64,000 bases of DNA, from positions 90,785,795 through 90,849,794 of the forward strand of contig CM060977.1 of assembly GCA_030765065.1 (NCBI GenBank), read 5' to 3'. Positions within the stretch are counted from its first letter, which is position 1, and every line of letters begins with the position of its first letter. This document shows, in pieces, positions 11,251 through 21,288 of the stretch. A model generated the notes under the pieces. It was not told the DNA's origin and ran no database searches. It saw only the letters and a program-made list of their open reading frames with translations. This DNA is from Deroplatys truncata. Taxonomy: Eukaryota; Arthropoda; Insecta; Mantodea; Mantidae. A program made the position numbers and the translations under genes.

Positions 11251-11312
11251 TCCCCAAGTTAAGCTGTATTGGGCCTGGTCACTAGTTGGACGAGTGACCG
11301 CTCAGCAGTGAT
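11251..11312 (+). repeat. 5S-rRNA-like module 1 in the LINE 3' region
   Basis: CCAAGTTAAGCTGTATTGGG and then TTGGACGAGTGACCGCTC align in order and spacing with the 5S box A (AAGTTAAGC...GGGC) and box C (TTGGATGGGTGACCGC) regions. The outer halves of a 5S gene are absent, so this is not a 5S gene. Confidence 0.65.
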
Positions 11313-11410
11313 CCGCCCTCTTATTAACCTGGTTAATCCAAGACCCAATACCCATATCCTATCTTGCTTCGCTGGTAACCGGCCTGCTTAATTTCACAAC
11401 CACGCAAGCG

Positions 11411-11470
11411 GTTGTTAAGTTAAGCAGCATTGGGCTTGCTCGCTACTTGAACGCTCGTCCGCTCGAGTGG
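11411..11470 (+). repeat. 5S-rRNA-like module 2 in the LINE 3' region
   Basis: GTTAAGTTAAGCAGCATTGG, then GCTACTTGAACGCTCGTCCG, has the same layout as module 1 about 160 bp downstream, but a more diverged box C part. Confidence 0.6.
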
Positions 11471-11945
11471 TTCACCAAGACTCAACCAATGACAGCATAG
11501 GAAGCGAAACTCCGCCCGTAGACACACGACACAAAAGCTTGCGTAAAACTGAAAACCTATTTTATCACACAGGTAAAGCCGCATTAGCGGCTAGGTACTG
11601 TGGCGATTTTACATTCAGTCCAGGTAAACCTGGGCGAGCTGCTCTCGATTGCTGGATTCCTGGGCGGTGTGGAGGTAGCCCAAATCAGTGCATTGTGGCT
11701 TGTATTATAGTCAGCCAAGGTGACGAACAGAAGTTGGCGATTATGAATCCGCGCGCTCCCTCAAAAGGATGTTGAAAGAAATCCGGCCACTTTATTTGAC
11801 GGTGTGTAATGTGACTAATTCATCTGTTTTATATATGGTGGTGTGAATATGTATAAGTAATATCGTAAACATATAAATAATAAGTGGCATACGCTACGCG
11901 CACACATATATGCCAGTGGTAACCTGTAGAAAGTTTGCATATTGT

Positions 11946-12229
11946 GCTCCGTGGTCTAGGGGTAGCATGCTAGTCTTTAGTTCCCGAGGTCGCGGTTCTA
12001 AATCCATCGGAGGAGGATGGATTTTTTTTTCAGGCGTAAAAATACTTTACATGACTTCCTTCGGAAGGGCAGTAAAACCGGTGGTCCCGTGTCGTAGATT
12101 TACGGCACCTAAAACAACCTCAAGCCTGATAAAGATGCCTCTGAGCATAATTACCTATCTTTCACCCCCAATGTAGAATGGAAAGCTAAGAACCACAACA
12201 GTTAAAGAGCGTCCATAAATAAAATTCAA
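11946..12229 (+). mobile_element. tRNA-derived SINE, family A, copy 1
   Basis: The head has A-box-like GTGGTCTAGGGGTAGCATG and a decayed B-box-like GGTTCTAAATCC. The family body follows (TTCCTTCGGAAGGGCAGTAA, GGTGGTCCCGTGTCGTAG, AAAGAGCGTCCATAAATAAA). Five copies of this ~285-bp family occur in the window, in both orientations. In better copies the B box is GGGTTCAAACCC. Confidence 0.85.
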
Positions 12230-12984
12230 TTTTCAACGTTGCATGTTTTCTCCTCCGATCTAATCAGCGAACAGTCACGTGCTGTCGATGAACTGATCTT
12301 ATCTACCAGTAAACATAAATACACTCGACGCCAGTATCCGTTAACCTCGCGGCGAACTGGGACAAAGTGCCGTCTCAGGTAATCAGGCTTGCATTCGAAT
12401 AGCTTCAATCTGTGCCCTTTAACAATATAATCATTTCTTCCTCTAGTCTCGTAATTATGTATAACAGAATTTGTATTTATTTTGTTGCTGTAGTATTGTT
12501 CGCAGAATCAATATGCAAGGGAGGGTGAGTATATCAAAGTCACAGAGGTCGTAAGAAACATATTTTATTCTGCGCATATTGGAGGTTTGAGTTGTAGGTT
12601 TTCCTTGCCAGCTCGGTCTCATAGTTGAAGATCGATTGGTGACGCTGGCACTGAAAGACACGCAACTTGACATTGATGCGAGTGACCTTGGGTCAAGCCT
12701 AATGGACGGAGCGCCGTATGGGCTGGCCCTTGGCATCAATATTACAACCACTTGCATCGATCTATGGGTGCTTGTCAGGCAGTACTCTCAAGAATAACAA
12801 TATCTTATTGTCATGGTAATTATACACATGCTTTCACATTTAACATTTAAACTCCTATCCAGTTCGGAAGGTTTTCGGCGTCTTCACTTTAAAAACTTCT
12901 AACAGCCAAATTAGTGGAGGTAAAATTCGCTTTTTTAATACACGAAAGGACAAATGGTATTTCATTTTAATGTTGTTGCGTTTT
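12230..12984. other. Unassigned stretch
   Basis: A 100-codon minus-strand open frame at 12455-12757 shows no recognisable domain and sits in otherwise featureless sequence, so I do not call it a gene. No repeats seen. Confidence 0.5.
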
Positions 12985-13291
12985 TAAACTGTCAATGGTT
13001 CGAATTGTTCATTGCCTTGACATTTTTAAGTTCTTTCAACATTCAGTTGTTTCTCGCGATGTCATGGAAACAGTATGGAATTTTAAGGCCAGCATATAGC
13101 GTCCAGTTGTTAAACATTTGACTATTGTTCCCTTTGTATATATAACGAAATGTGTAATGTAGCTATTTCTGCAAGGGTTTATCTCTATTAAAATTAAGTA
13201 AACAGAGAAATAAACCTTCGTAAGAATAATTTGTGTATCCAGTAATAAACGGTAGAAGGTAGAGAAAGTTACGTGCATATAACACATCAGA
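12985..13291 (+). repeat. R830 copy 4 (3' third only)
   Basis: It runs from AATGGTTCGAATTGTTCATT through TTTCTCGCGATGTCATGGAA and AGCATATAGCGTCCAGTTGT to the usual end AACACATCAGA plus T-run. Subfamily A; the first two thirds are missing. Confidence 0.9.
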
Positions 13292-13962
13292 TTTTTTAAG
13301 TTTACCCTGACTTCTATTTCTCACATTTTAATGCATTTTTGCCTGTCTATTTTGATTTTTATAAATGCCTAAACTTCTGGGCTCTACCTATGACCCAGTT
13401 ACGTAGAATGCTAAAGATCTCCCTCAACAAGGCAAGCGATTCGCATGATATGTAGTGCTCCCCGTGGGCGAAGGTACCTCGTGTCACGCGAGGTATCCTT
13501 TGTAATATTCATAACCAGTGCAACCCCTAACCTTACCTTATCCAAGTTCGTTTACCTGCTTCTCCGTGCGTGCCACATGTTCATATCGGAAAATAACCTC
13601 AACATGTTTAATATAAACACACGTGTGCATATAAATATTAATAAAATCATAGGGCAGACCAACAGCGTACAGTATCACATGATTCTGTCATCACGACAGA
13701 ATCCTTCAAGCCAAACCACTCAAAGGCACGCTCTAAATATACATTAATATTATAAAGAGAGAACATTTATATGAATATGAGTGTCCGTAGGGTAATCTCA
13801 AAAACCACTCAACCGCTTTTGATAATTCTTTCTCCATTGAAAGCCCCTGTTCTTTCTGATGGGCATGTGCTATAAAACACCTGATTTCAATTCATAAATC
13901 GCTACAACACTAAAAAGTATTTAAAAAGCCTTCGTTGTGAATACATGGATCAGGAAATAGTT
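13292..13962. other. Unassigned stretch with small hairpin
   Basis: It holds a short inverted repeat at 13473-13498 (GGTACCTCG / CGAGGTATCC, 7-nt loop). At 13790-13830 is the phrase TCTCAAAAACCACTCAACCG, a wording that recurs in various insect transposons. No gene recognised. Confidence 0.45.
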
Positions 13963-15001
13963 GCTGTACTCCACAGAGAATGTGTGTAGAAACAAAAGTC
14001 GATAGCTGTACTTCACAGTGAATGTGTGTAGAAACAAAAACCGTAGCTGTATTCCACAGAAAATGCGTGTAGAAACAAAAACTGGTAGCTATATTCCACA
14101 GAGGATGTGTGTAGAAACAAAAACAGGTAACTGTATTCCACAGAGAATGCGTGTAGAAACAAAAGCTGGTAGCTATACTCCACAGAGGATGAGTGTAAAA
14201 ACAAAAACCGGTAGCTGTATTTCACAGAGAATGCGTGTAGAAACAAAAGCTTGTAGCTAAACTCCACAGAGGATGTGTGTAGAAACAAAAACCGGTAGCT
14301 GTATTCCACAGAGAATCTGTGTAGAAACAAAAGCTGGTAGCTCTACTCCCCAGAGAATGCGTGTAGAAACAAAAGCTGATAGCTGTACTCCATAGAAGAT
14401 GTGTGTAGAAACAAAAACCGGTAGCTTTATTCCACAGAGAATCTATGTGGAAACAAAAACCGGTAGCTCTACTCCACAGAGAATGCGTGTAGAAACAAAA
14501 GCTCATAGCTGTACTCCATAGAGGATGTGTGTAGAAACAAAAACCGGTAGCTGTATTCCACAGAGAATGCGTGTAGAAACAAAAGCTGGTAGCTATACTC
14601 CACAGAGGATATGTGTAGTAACAAAACCGGTAGTTGTATTCCACAGAGCATGCGTGTAGAAACAAAACCGGTAGTTGTACTCCATAGAGGATGTGTATAG
14701 AAGCAAAAACCGGTAGCTGTATTCCACAGAGAATGCGTGTAGAAACAAAAGCTGGTAGCTATACTTCACAGAGGATATGTGTAGAAACAAAACTGGTAGC
14801 TGTATTCCACAGAGCATGCGTGTAGAAACAAAACCGGTAGCTGTACTCCATAGAGGATGTGTATAGAAACAAAAACCGGTAGCTGTATTCCACAGAGAAT
14901 GCGTGTAGAAACAAAAGCTGGTAGCTATACTCCATAGAGGATGTGTGTAGAAACAAAACCGGTAGCTGTATTCCACAGAGAATCCGTGTAGAAACAAACG
15001 C
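13963..15001. repeat. 42-bp minisatellite, about 24-25 units
   Basis: The unit reads GTGTAGAAACAAAAACCGGT followed by AGCTGTATTCCACAGAGAAT and GC, 42 bp. Units tend to alternate between a type with TATTCCACAGAGAATGCG and a type with TACTCC(A)CAGAGGATGTG, giving an 84-bp higher-order period. Because 42 is a multiple of 3, stop-free frames of 80-190 codons appear on both strands with a 14-residue period (minus strand: SVEYSYRFLFLHAF). These frames are a consequence of the period, not evidence for a protein. Flanking DNA does not share the unit. Confidence 0.95.
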
Positions 15002-15383
15002 CGGTTAGTTCGTTCCAAGCAGTACACATAGATGGACATGATGTAACACTTAAACAAAAGAAGACGGGCCTTAAAAAGCGACCATTGATCGTGTTTATAA
15101 CGGTAATAATGGCATGTTGTATTTATTTCTTTGCTATTTACGAAATACTGTGGATAAGTGTGCAATGAAACAGTGTCAGAATCTCTGAATGGTCGTTATT
15201 CTAATTCTGTCGATATATGCACTGTAGTTTCTGGATACTAAAACCTTCTAATAACGCTCATGTAAGAAGTTTTGCTTTATTTCCTTTGTGCTTATGTTGT
15301 AATCAAATTCGTTGACAATGCATGCTAAATAATTATGTACAAACGGAAAATTGTTAACATTAGAAATCAGTGAATCGGTACTA
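15002..15383. other. Unassigned stretch
   Basis: Nothing recognised between the minisatellite and the long-TIR element. Confidence 0.6.
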
Positions 15384-15385
15384 TA

Positions 15386-17272
15386 CAGGGTGAATCACAT
15401 AAAATTCGCATCGTAAATATTTCGGAAATGCAAAGTGCTATTGATGTACAGTTTTCACAGCATTGATTGGTAGTCAGGGGTTTGTACATTTAGCCTATAA
15501 ACAGATTTTAATAATACTGAGAAAGTGTATTTCTTGAGCAAACATGCCATTTTTTTAAATGGAACAATGCCTAGTTACATCAACAGAATAAAGATAGGAC
15601 ATATTAGAATGTCAGTGGCGTTTGTTGCAAGATTCTAGTGCAAGTGGTTTACGTGATCTTATTTTGAAACTTTTGCGCACCGACACTTGTACAACCTGTG
15701 GTAGCACAAACTAAAGAAAAACACAAGCTAATTACAATACTTCTGTGGATTCTTACAAGTAAAAGAACATAGCCCTTCAAAGGTTGTGTTCAAAATGACC
15801 ACCGACAGCTTCAATACACGCTTCCAATCTGCTATAGAAAGACTGCTGCACACGTTCCAGCATTTCAGCGGAAATTTTAGAGCAGGCAGCAGTAATACGT
15901 CGTTTCATATCGTCCGGTGTAGTTGGTACATCCTTGTAGACAGTGTCTTTCAGCCTTCCCCACAGAAAAAAGTCTAAACGGTCAGATCCGGTGAACGGGC
16001 CGGCCAAGGTACAGATCCTCTTCGTCCAATGCAACGATTTGGAAACAATCCGTTAAGACAAGCTGTAGTACTTTGTGCACTATGGGCTGGACAGCCATCA
16101 TGTTGGTACCACAGCTTCCTCCTAGTCTACAAAGGAACGTCTTCTAGCATCTGTGGCAGATGATCTGTCAGGAGGCTGCGATATTTGTGCGAGTTCATTG
16201 TTTCTTCTATGAACAAAGGGCCTATGAGCTGATGGTTCACTATCCCACACCACACGTTTAAACTCCATGGACGCTGACGTTCCACCTGACAAAGCCAACG
16301 GGGATTGTCAACAGACCAATAGTGCATGTTTTTGCGGTTTACCTGGCCATGATTAGTAAATGTTGCCTCATCACTAAACGAGATACATGATGAATCTGGA
16401 GTATCAGGTCTTAATGCCCATGTACAAAATTTAACACGATTCTCAAAATCGTTTCCATGCAGCTCTTGATGGAGAGAGGTGTGATAGGGATGAAACCTAT
16501 GTCGATGGAGAATGCGCAGTACACTTGCCTGACTTATGCCACTTCTACGTGTGATTGTGCGGGAACTAATTTGCAAATCTGCTGCAACGGCAGCCAAAAT
16601 ATTAATTTCTGCCTTTTCTCTAGTCATTTGCTTGTTTCTGTTACCTTGTTTTGGTTGTTACAGTACCACTTTCACGTAATTGGTTGAAAAGGTTGATAAA
16701 TAATTGCCGAGATGGTTGACGTCTATTGGGATACGTTTCCGTATACACCGTACAGGAACGAACTGCATTCTTCCTACACTCTCCATACACCATAAGCATG
16801 TCGGCTTTCTATGCATTAGTAAACCCCATCTTCCACTCACGACTTACTGCTTGAACTGTCAGAAACTAACTGACCAGAAAATTGCAATGCAATCAATGAA
16901 CAGAAAACACAATGCAAACAAACATAACAACATCGTACCTAGCAACTAAGCAGGTTGAATGGGACAAACAATTGTCGGGGTGGAAACTTTTCAAAATACG
17001 ATTTCTCGTAAACCGCTTGCACTAGAACCCTGCAACAAAGACCATTGACATTCTAATTTACCCTACCTTTATTCTGTTGATGTAACTAGGCATTGTAACA
17101 TTCAAAAAATTGTATGTTTGCTCAAAAAGTACCCTTTCTCACTATTGTTAAAATTTATTTGTAGGCTAAATGTACGAGCCCCTGACTACCAATCAATGCT
17201 GTGAAAACTGCACATCAATAGCACTTTCCATTTCCGAAATATTTGCTGTGCAAGTTTTAGATGATTCACCCT
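15386..17272 (-). mobile_element. Tc1/mariner-type element with ~300-bp terminal inverted repeats, full length
   Basis: TA occurs at 15384-15385 and at 17273-17274. The left end starts CAGGGTGAATCACATAAAA; the reverse complement of the right end starts AGGGTGAATCATCTAAAA. The two arms match at roughly 85-90% for about 300 bp (landmarks AAATATTTCGGAAATG, CAGCATTGATTGGTAGTCAG, GCCTAGTTACATCAACAGAA). The 1.89-kb element carries one transposase pseudogene on the minus strand and nothing else. Long arms of this size are unusual for Tc1/mariner, whose TIRs are mostly 20-60 bp, although long-TIR lineages exist. Confidence 0.9.
15777..16829 (-). pseudogene. Tc1-like DDE transposase with DUF4817-type N-terminus (broken)
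   Basis: About 350 codons long, the family's normal size. In order: an N-terminal helix-turn-helix region (MVYGECRKNAVRS...ETYPNRRQPSRQLF) with one in-frame TAG after the start; a frame change near 16630; then a second HTH region (LQISSRTITRRSGISQASVL). The catalytic domain has the first Asp in FSDEATF, WSVDNPRW, VWCGIVNHQLIGPLF, the second Asp in YQHDGCPAH, and the third acidic site in RLDFFLWG. All three catalytic positions survive, but a TAG follows LEDVPL and a frameshift near 15977 splits the end. It would cut and paste its own element by binding the TIRs. It lies centrally between the two long arms. Confidence 0.85.
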
Positions 17273-17514
17273 TAATATTAAAAAATGAGAAAATTGTTTT
17301 TCTCGATGGTCGCAGGCTGTCTTTTCCAAAGAGCTTAACTTGGTTGGTTTGGCAGTGGAGAATCCGCATATTCACCAGTTTCACCTCTATTTCGTTGTAT
17401 ATCTTAACAGTTTCTGTATTTTTTAAAACTATGTACGTATTATGTTATCAAATAACTATAGTACCAAGGAGAATGCAAAGTTTAAAATTTCACCCACTGT
17501 AATTATCTAAAAAA

Positions 17515-18331
17515 TCTGATGTGTTGCAATTGCATGAGTTTCCCTACTCTTGTACAAACTATTTTCACAAAAGCTTATTCTCCATTTACTTCATATTAAT
17601 CGAGATAAACATTTGCAGAAACTATCTTATTGCTAATTTTCTTGTAAGTGCAAGGGGAATATGGTAGGCTTTAAGCGATAGTCAAATCTTTTAAGAGCTA
17701 GTTGCTATGTGGAGCATTCCATTCTCTTTGCATGTCCAGGACATAAAAAAATTAATAACGAATTTCCATTTGAGAAAAAGTATAAGTATTGGAAAATTCA
17801 AACAAATAACAAGGAATATCTCGGAAATCGTTCCCTCCCCCCCCCCCAGAAAATGTATATAACATAAATTTTGTGTTTTAACGAGATCTAAATTTTTTGT
17901 GTAGTAAAGTTTTGTCTACCTCTTACGGTTAACTAGTTATGCAAAAGTCATTCAGAAAGAAGAGGGCTTTTGAGGACATTCCCAGGAAATTCAAGACATA
18001 GATTCCATTTGCCCTAAAAATATCTTAAACATATGATATCTGTTATGAATATCCGTGGTCTGGGGTGGGGGATTTTCTTGACGATCTTCGTGTCGCATCC
18101 TTGGAAGATACTAAACTCAAATACCAAGTTTGGTATTTATCCAACTTTTAGTTTTTGGGATATAGACAGACAGACAGACACACACACACATACACACAAC
18201 GGACATGTTACCAAAAATGCTTTATTTGGATTCAGGGCACCTCAAAACATGCATTTCCGGTGAAATCTGGGTACAGAACTTTTGTTTGGAATACAGTAAT
18301 ACCCATACTTACTACACTTAGTAGAGAAAGT
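17515..18331 (-). repeat. R830 copy 5 (full length, subfamily B)
   Basis: It starts TCTGATGTGTTGCAATTGCA after an A-run and ends CTTAGTAGAGAAAGT before AAAAC. It carries the subfamily B block (GGGGAATATGGTAGGCTTTA; TCTTTGCATGTCCAGGACAT) in place of the A block, a C-run at about 17830-17848 and a short CA tract. Confidence 0.95.
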
Positions 18332-19299
18332 AAAACATGCTCTAACATTCCTACCGATGATGGTTCCACCACCAAAGGGTACTTATAGGGTACGCAAAAT
18401 TTCCAGAGCTTGGAAAATTGTCGGGGGAGGTTAAGGAAGTCAGACGTTCCGCCGATGTTTCACATGCTTTTGCATGAATGTAGGGATGTTTCATCCCTCA
18501 TTAAGAATAGCCGGCATTGCGTTCCACCCAAAAATTCTATAACAAGATTTTAATGTGAGGCAGTATTTTAATACCTGAATAATTTCAATTGTATTTTATA
18601 ATAAGTAAATTCAATAACAGCCCGCCTTGAAACAATATGTATGTAATAATTATTTGAATTGATGTGACAGTCATTGCAAATGCTTATTTTTATTGCAAAC
18701 ATCTTTAATAATGTTATGTGAATACATTACATACTCTAATAATGCAAGAGCTGTGAGAATAACAAGTTTTAAGTTGCTAACAATGAGGTAATAATGAGTT
18801 ATTCTTGTAGCAATAATGAGTTTGGGAGTTTGAAAGTTACTAGTCATGATTAAAGAAACGATAATGTAATTTCTGTGACAGTTTAAAATTAGACAATCAA
18901 CAGCAAAGAAAAGCTTTAAGTAAAATGCAGATATTCTATTGGTCTAGAATTAGCCCATCAGAGACTTGAAATACCGAAGCTTACAGGTTTAACGGTAGAA
19001 ATAATGTTCAGTTGCTGGCAAACCTTGGTAGTGACCAGATGGAAGATGTGTTCTCTACAGAAATATTACGTGTAAAACGTAAAATATGTTTACGCGTTAG
19101 CTAAGTGAAAGTATTAAAGAATCTCACAGCTCTTAAAAAGTGTAGTGATATTTAACTTGTGCAAAGATAAATAAAAAAGAAGTTAAATTTAAAAAATTAA
19201 AATTTGTGTATGTCTACAATAATTGTCGTACTGCACCCTGCCTAAGAAATACATGACTCCACAAACATTACTGACGCAGCCGAGGCAAATTCAAACATA

Positions 19300-19351
<52 letters not shown>

Positions 19352-19639
19352 GCAGTCCTTAATAACAAAGTTAAATAATATAGTGTAAAACTTGGAGTGT
19401 AACAACATAAAATACATCTTAAAATCAGCTTCTCATACGTAGCAGCATATTGCGTAACAACAGTAACTATTACGTAATCAACAAAATTCAAACCGACGCC
19501 CAAAGCGTGTGGCAAACTTCTTAAACAAAGTAAACTCCAAGAACAATACTTCTTCAAATAGGCTTCCAATGCATGAAGCTTAATAAATTACGTAAAAATA
19601 TTACGTAATAAATCATCTACATCAAATGAAAATGCACAT
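18332..19639. other. Unassigned AT-rich stretch with (AT)n tract
   Basis: A scrap of R830 (GCGTTCCACCCAAAAATTCT, near 18508) is the only element sequence. An (AT)n microsatellite lies at 19304-19348. No coding signal; the nearby 92-codon frame merely ends in the AT tract. Confidence 0.6.
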
Positions 19640-20350
19640 TTTCAGGCTTCCTGAATAAAACATTTCTAGGAAAAGGTGCGCGCGTGTGTGTGTTATGTAG
19701 GTGTGTCCGTCTGCGAACAACATAACTCAAAACGAAACGTCTTTAATTACCAAACTTGGTATTGAAGTTCAGCATTCAACATGAATCAAACATGAAGACA
19801 TTCAAGAAAATCACCCCACCCCAAACTAACCATTACAAAGAAAACTTTTTCTTACCTTTGAATTTTTCAAAAATAGCTTTAACGATTTTTATTAACATAT
19901 TATGGGTTGAAGTCCACTTTATTCGGAATGACTTTTGTATGGTTTTTAAACCGTAAGTGATAGACAAAATCTTACTGCATAAATAATATAGTTGTCGTTA
20001 AAGTTCTGGATTTATGTCAAATACAAATTGTTGTAGCTTTAACCACTCCCGAGATATTGTTTGTGTATGGTTTGATTCTTATGCTTTTTTTCAGGTGTGA
20101 TGTTGCTATGCATTTCTCTAGTTGCCATGTGTAGAACATGTGATTTCAAAGACATCACATAGCCACACGCTTTTTAAAAATCTGACTGTCGCTTTGACCT
20201 ACTCTATCCTTGCAATACCTAGAAGGGAATGTGACTGTGAATGTGTAATGAAAGATTATCTCTATTAACAAGAAGTAGATAAAATAATAACTTTTGTATG
20301 ACTATATTGTTGAAGAGTGAGTAGAGAAAGCTGTGTGAATGCAACATATT
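19640..20350 (+). repeat. R830 copy 6 (diverged)
   Basis: It retains the family order: CTTCCTGAATAAAACATTTC, ACATAACTCAAAACGAAACG, ACCAAACTTGGTATTGAAG, CCCCACCCCAAACTAACC, ATAGCTTTAACGATTTTTAT, and the end GAGTGAGTAGAGAAAGC. It is the most divergent copy here and fits neither main subfamily. The first ~100 bp are missing. Confidence 0.75.
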
Positions 20351-21280
20351 GATGAAATGCATAGAAGCTTTTGGAAATGGAAAGTAAATTGACCCGTTTA
20401 ATCAAATTTAACCAAAGCCTAAGGCAACAAAACTTTCTTAAGTTAATCAAGCAATAATGACAGACGCGAAGCGGAAACGGAGAGAACGCGAAACGAAAGT
20501 GGGTAATAATTGCAAATCTTTAAGGAACGTAGGCTGTGCACAGGAAAATAATACTGTTGTAACACATTTATCACTATGGATCTTTGTGGCATCGTCTCTA
20601 AACTCAGTTTACAAACCATGTTCAGATAATACATTAAGCTAAGTTAATCCTGTTCAAACAGCTAGAAAGCATGTTCGACTTTTCATTAAATTGAATATAA
20701 ATTAATACTAAATGTAATTCGTTTCGATATAGGTTTCGTCCATGAACTCAATACGTTCAAAGTTCATCTTGGAAAATATAATTCTGCAAAATAAAACTTT
20801 TGGTTATAAAATATCATAAAATTTAACTACGTATATAATAGGAACATTACGACGAACATTAAAAAACCAAGGCAAACACCTGATTCGCTAGTTAAAATAC
20901 ATAAGTCTATGGCGATAACCACAATCACTTATGGATCCAAATACAAAAACAAATGTCTTGAATTCACTCTTCTACAAAACTATAGCTGTAGAGGTTAGAA
21001 TATACGAGAGGTTACTAAAGTGTAGCTTTGACATTTTCCCACCATTATGTGATAAGTACTAGAATCTAGTGATATTCGGGTTGTTAGGTTCGATTTATAA
21101 CCGGCAATTTCTCCGCCAATACACGCCTATTACATGTTGGGAAGGTAGGTTACATCATTATATACATCTGTTACATTGGCACCCTGGTTTTATATTCGCT
21201 GGTGTTCAAACTTTGCACGCCGACCATTTAGTCACCAACTGACACAGTGATTATAAAATTAATTACATTACTATGTATAT
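20351..21280. other. Unassigned stretch
   Basis: AT-rich, no gene, repeat or tRNA-like structure recognised up to the hAT target duplication. Confidence 0.6.
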
Positions 21281-21288
21281 TACATTAG

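Larger units (their letters stand above)
10735..11656 (+). mobile_element. 5'-truncated non-LTR retrotransposon with 5S-rRNA-like 3' modules, copy 1
   Basis: The 5' part encodes the end of a reverse transcriptase region: FLGVPLD...IFAPLIRAKVGLGHAAF, then KLRLYQAIIPLLNLYGCEVW and IRKLQTVQ. This is the 'LY.A..P.L.YG.E.WG ... I..LQ.VQ' signature of the thumb/C-terminal region in Jockey/CR1-like insect LINEs. Stops and one frameshift make it a pseudogene. The 3' region (from about 11245) contains two segments resembling the internal control region of 5S rRNA, then about 190 bp shared with the second copy. Both copies stop at the same point, CTCTCGATTGCTGGA, which defines the 3' terminus. Confidence 0.7.

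Noticed and set aside
11251-11312. True 5S rRNA gene
   Set aside because: Only the internal control region is similar; the outer stems are missing and the segment lies within a LINE 3' region.
12455-12757. 100-codon minus-strand frame
   Set aside because: No domain, no homolog I recognise and no splice or promoter context; treated as chance.
13963-15001. CRISPR array
   Set aside because: Units are contiguous with no unique spacers, and the context is eukaryotic.
14013-15165. Long minus-strand open frames (105, 147 and 190 codons)
   Set aside because: Produced by the 42-bp minisatellite, whose period is a multiple of three; several frames and both strands are open at once.
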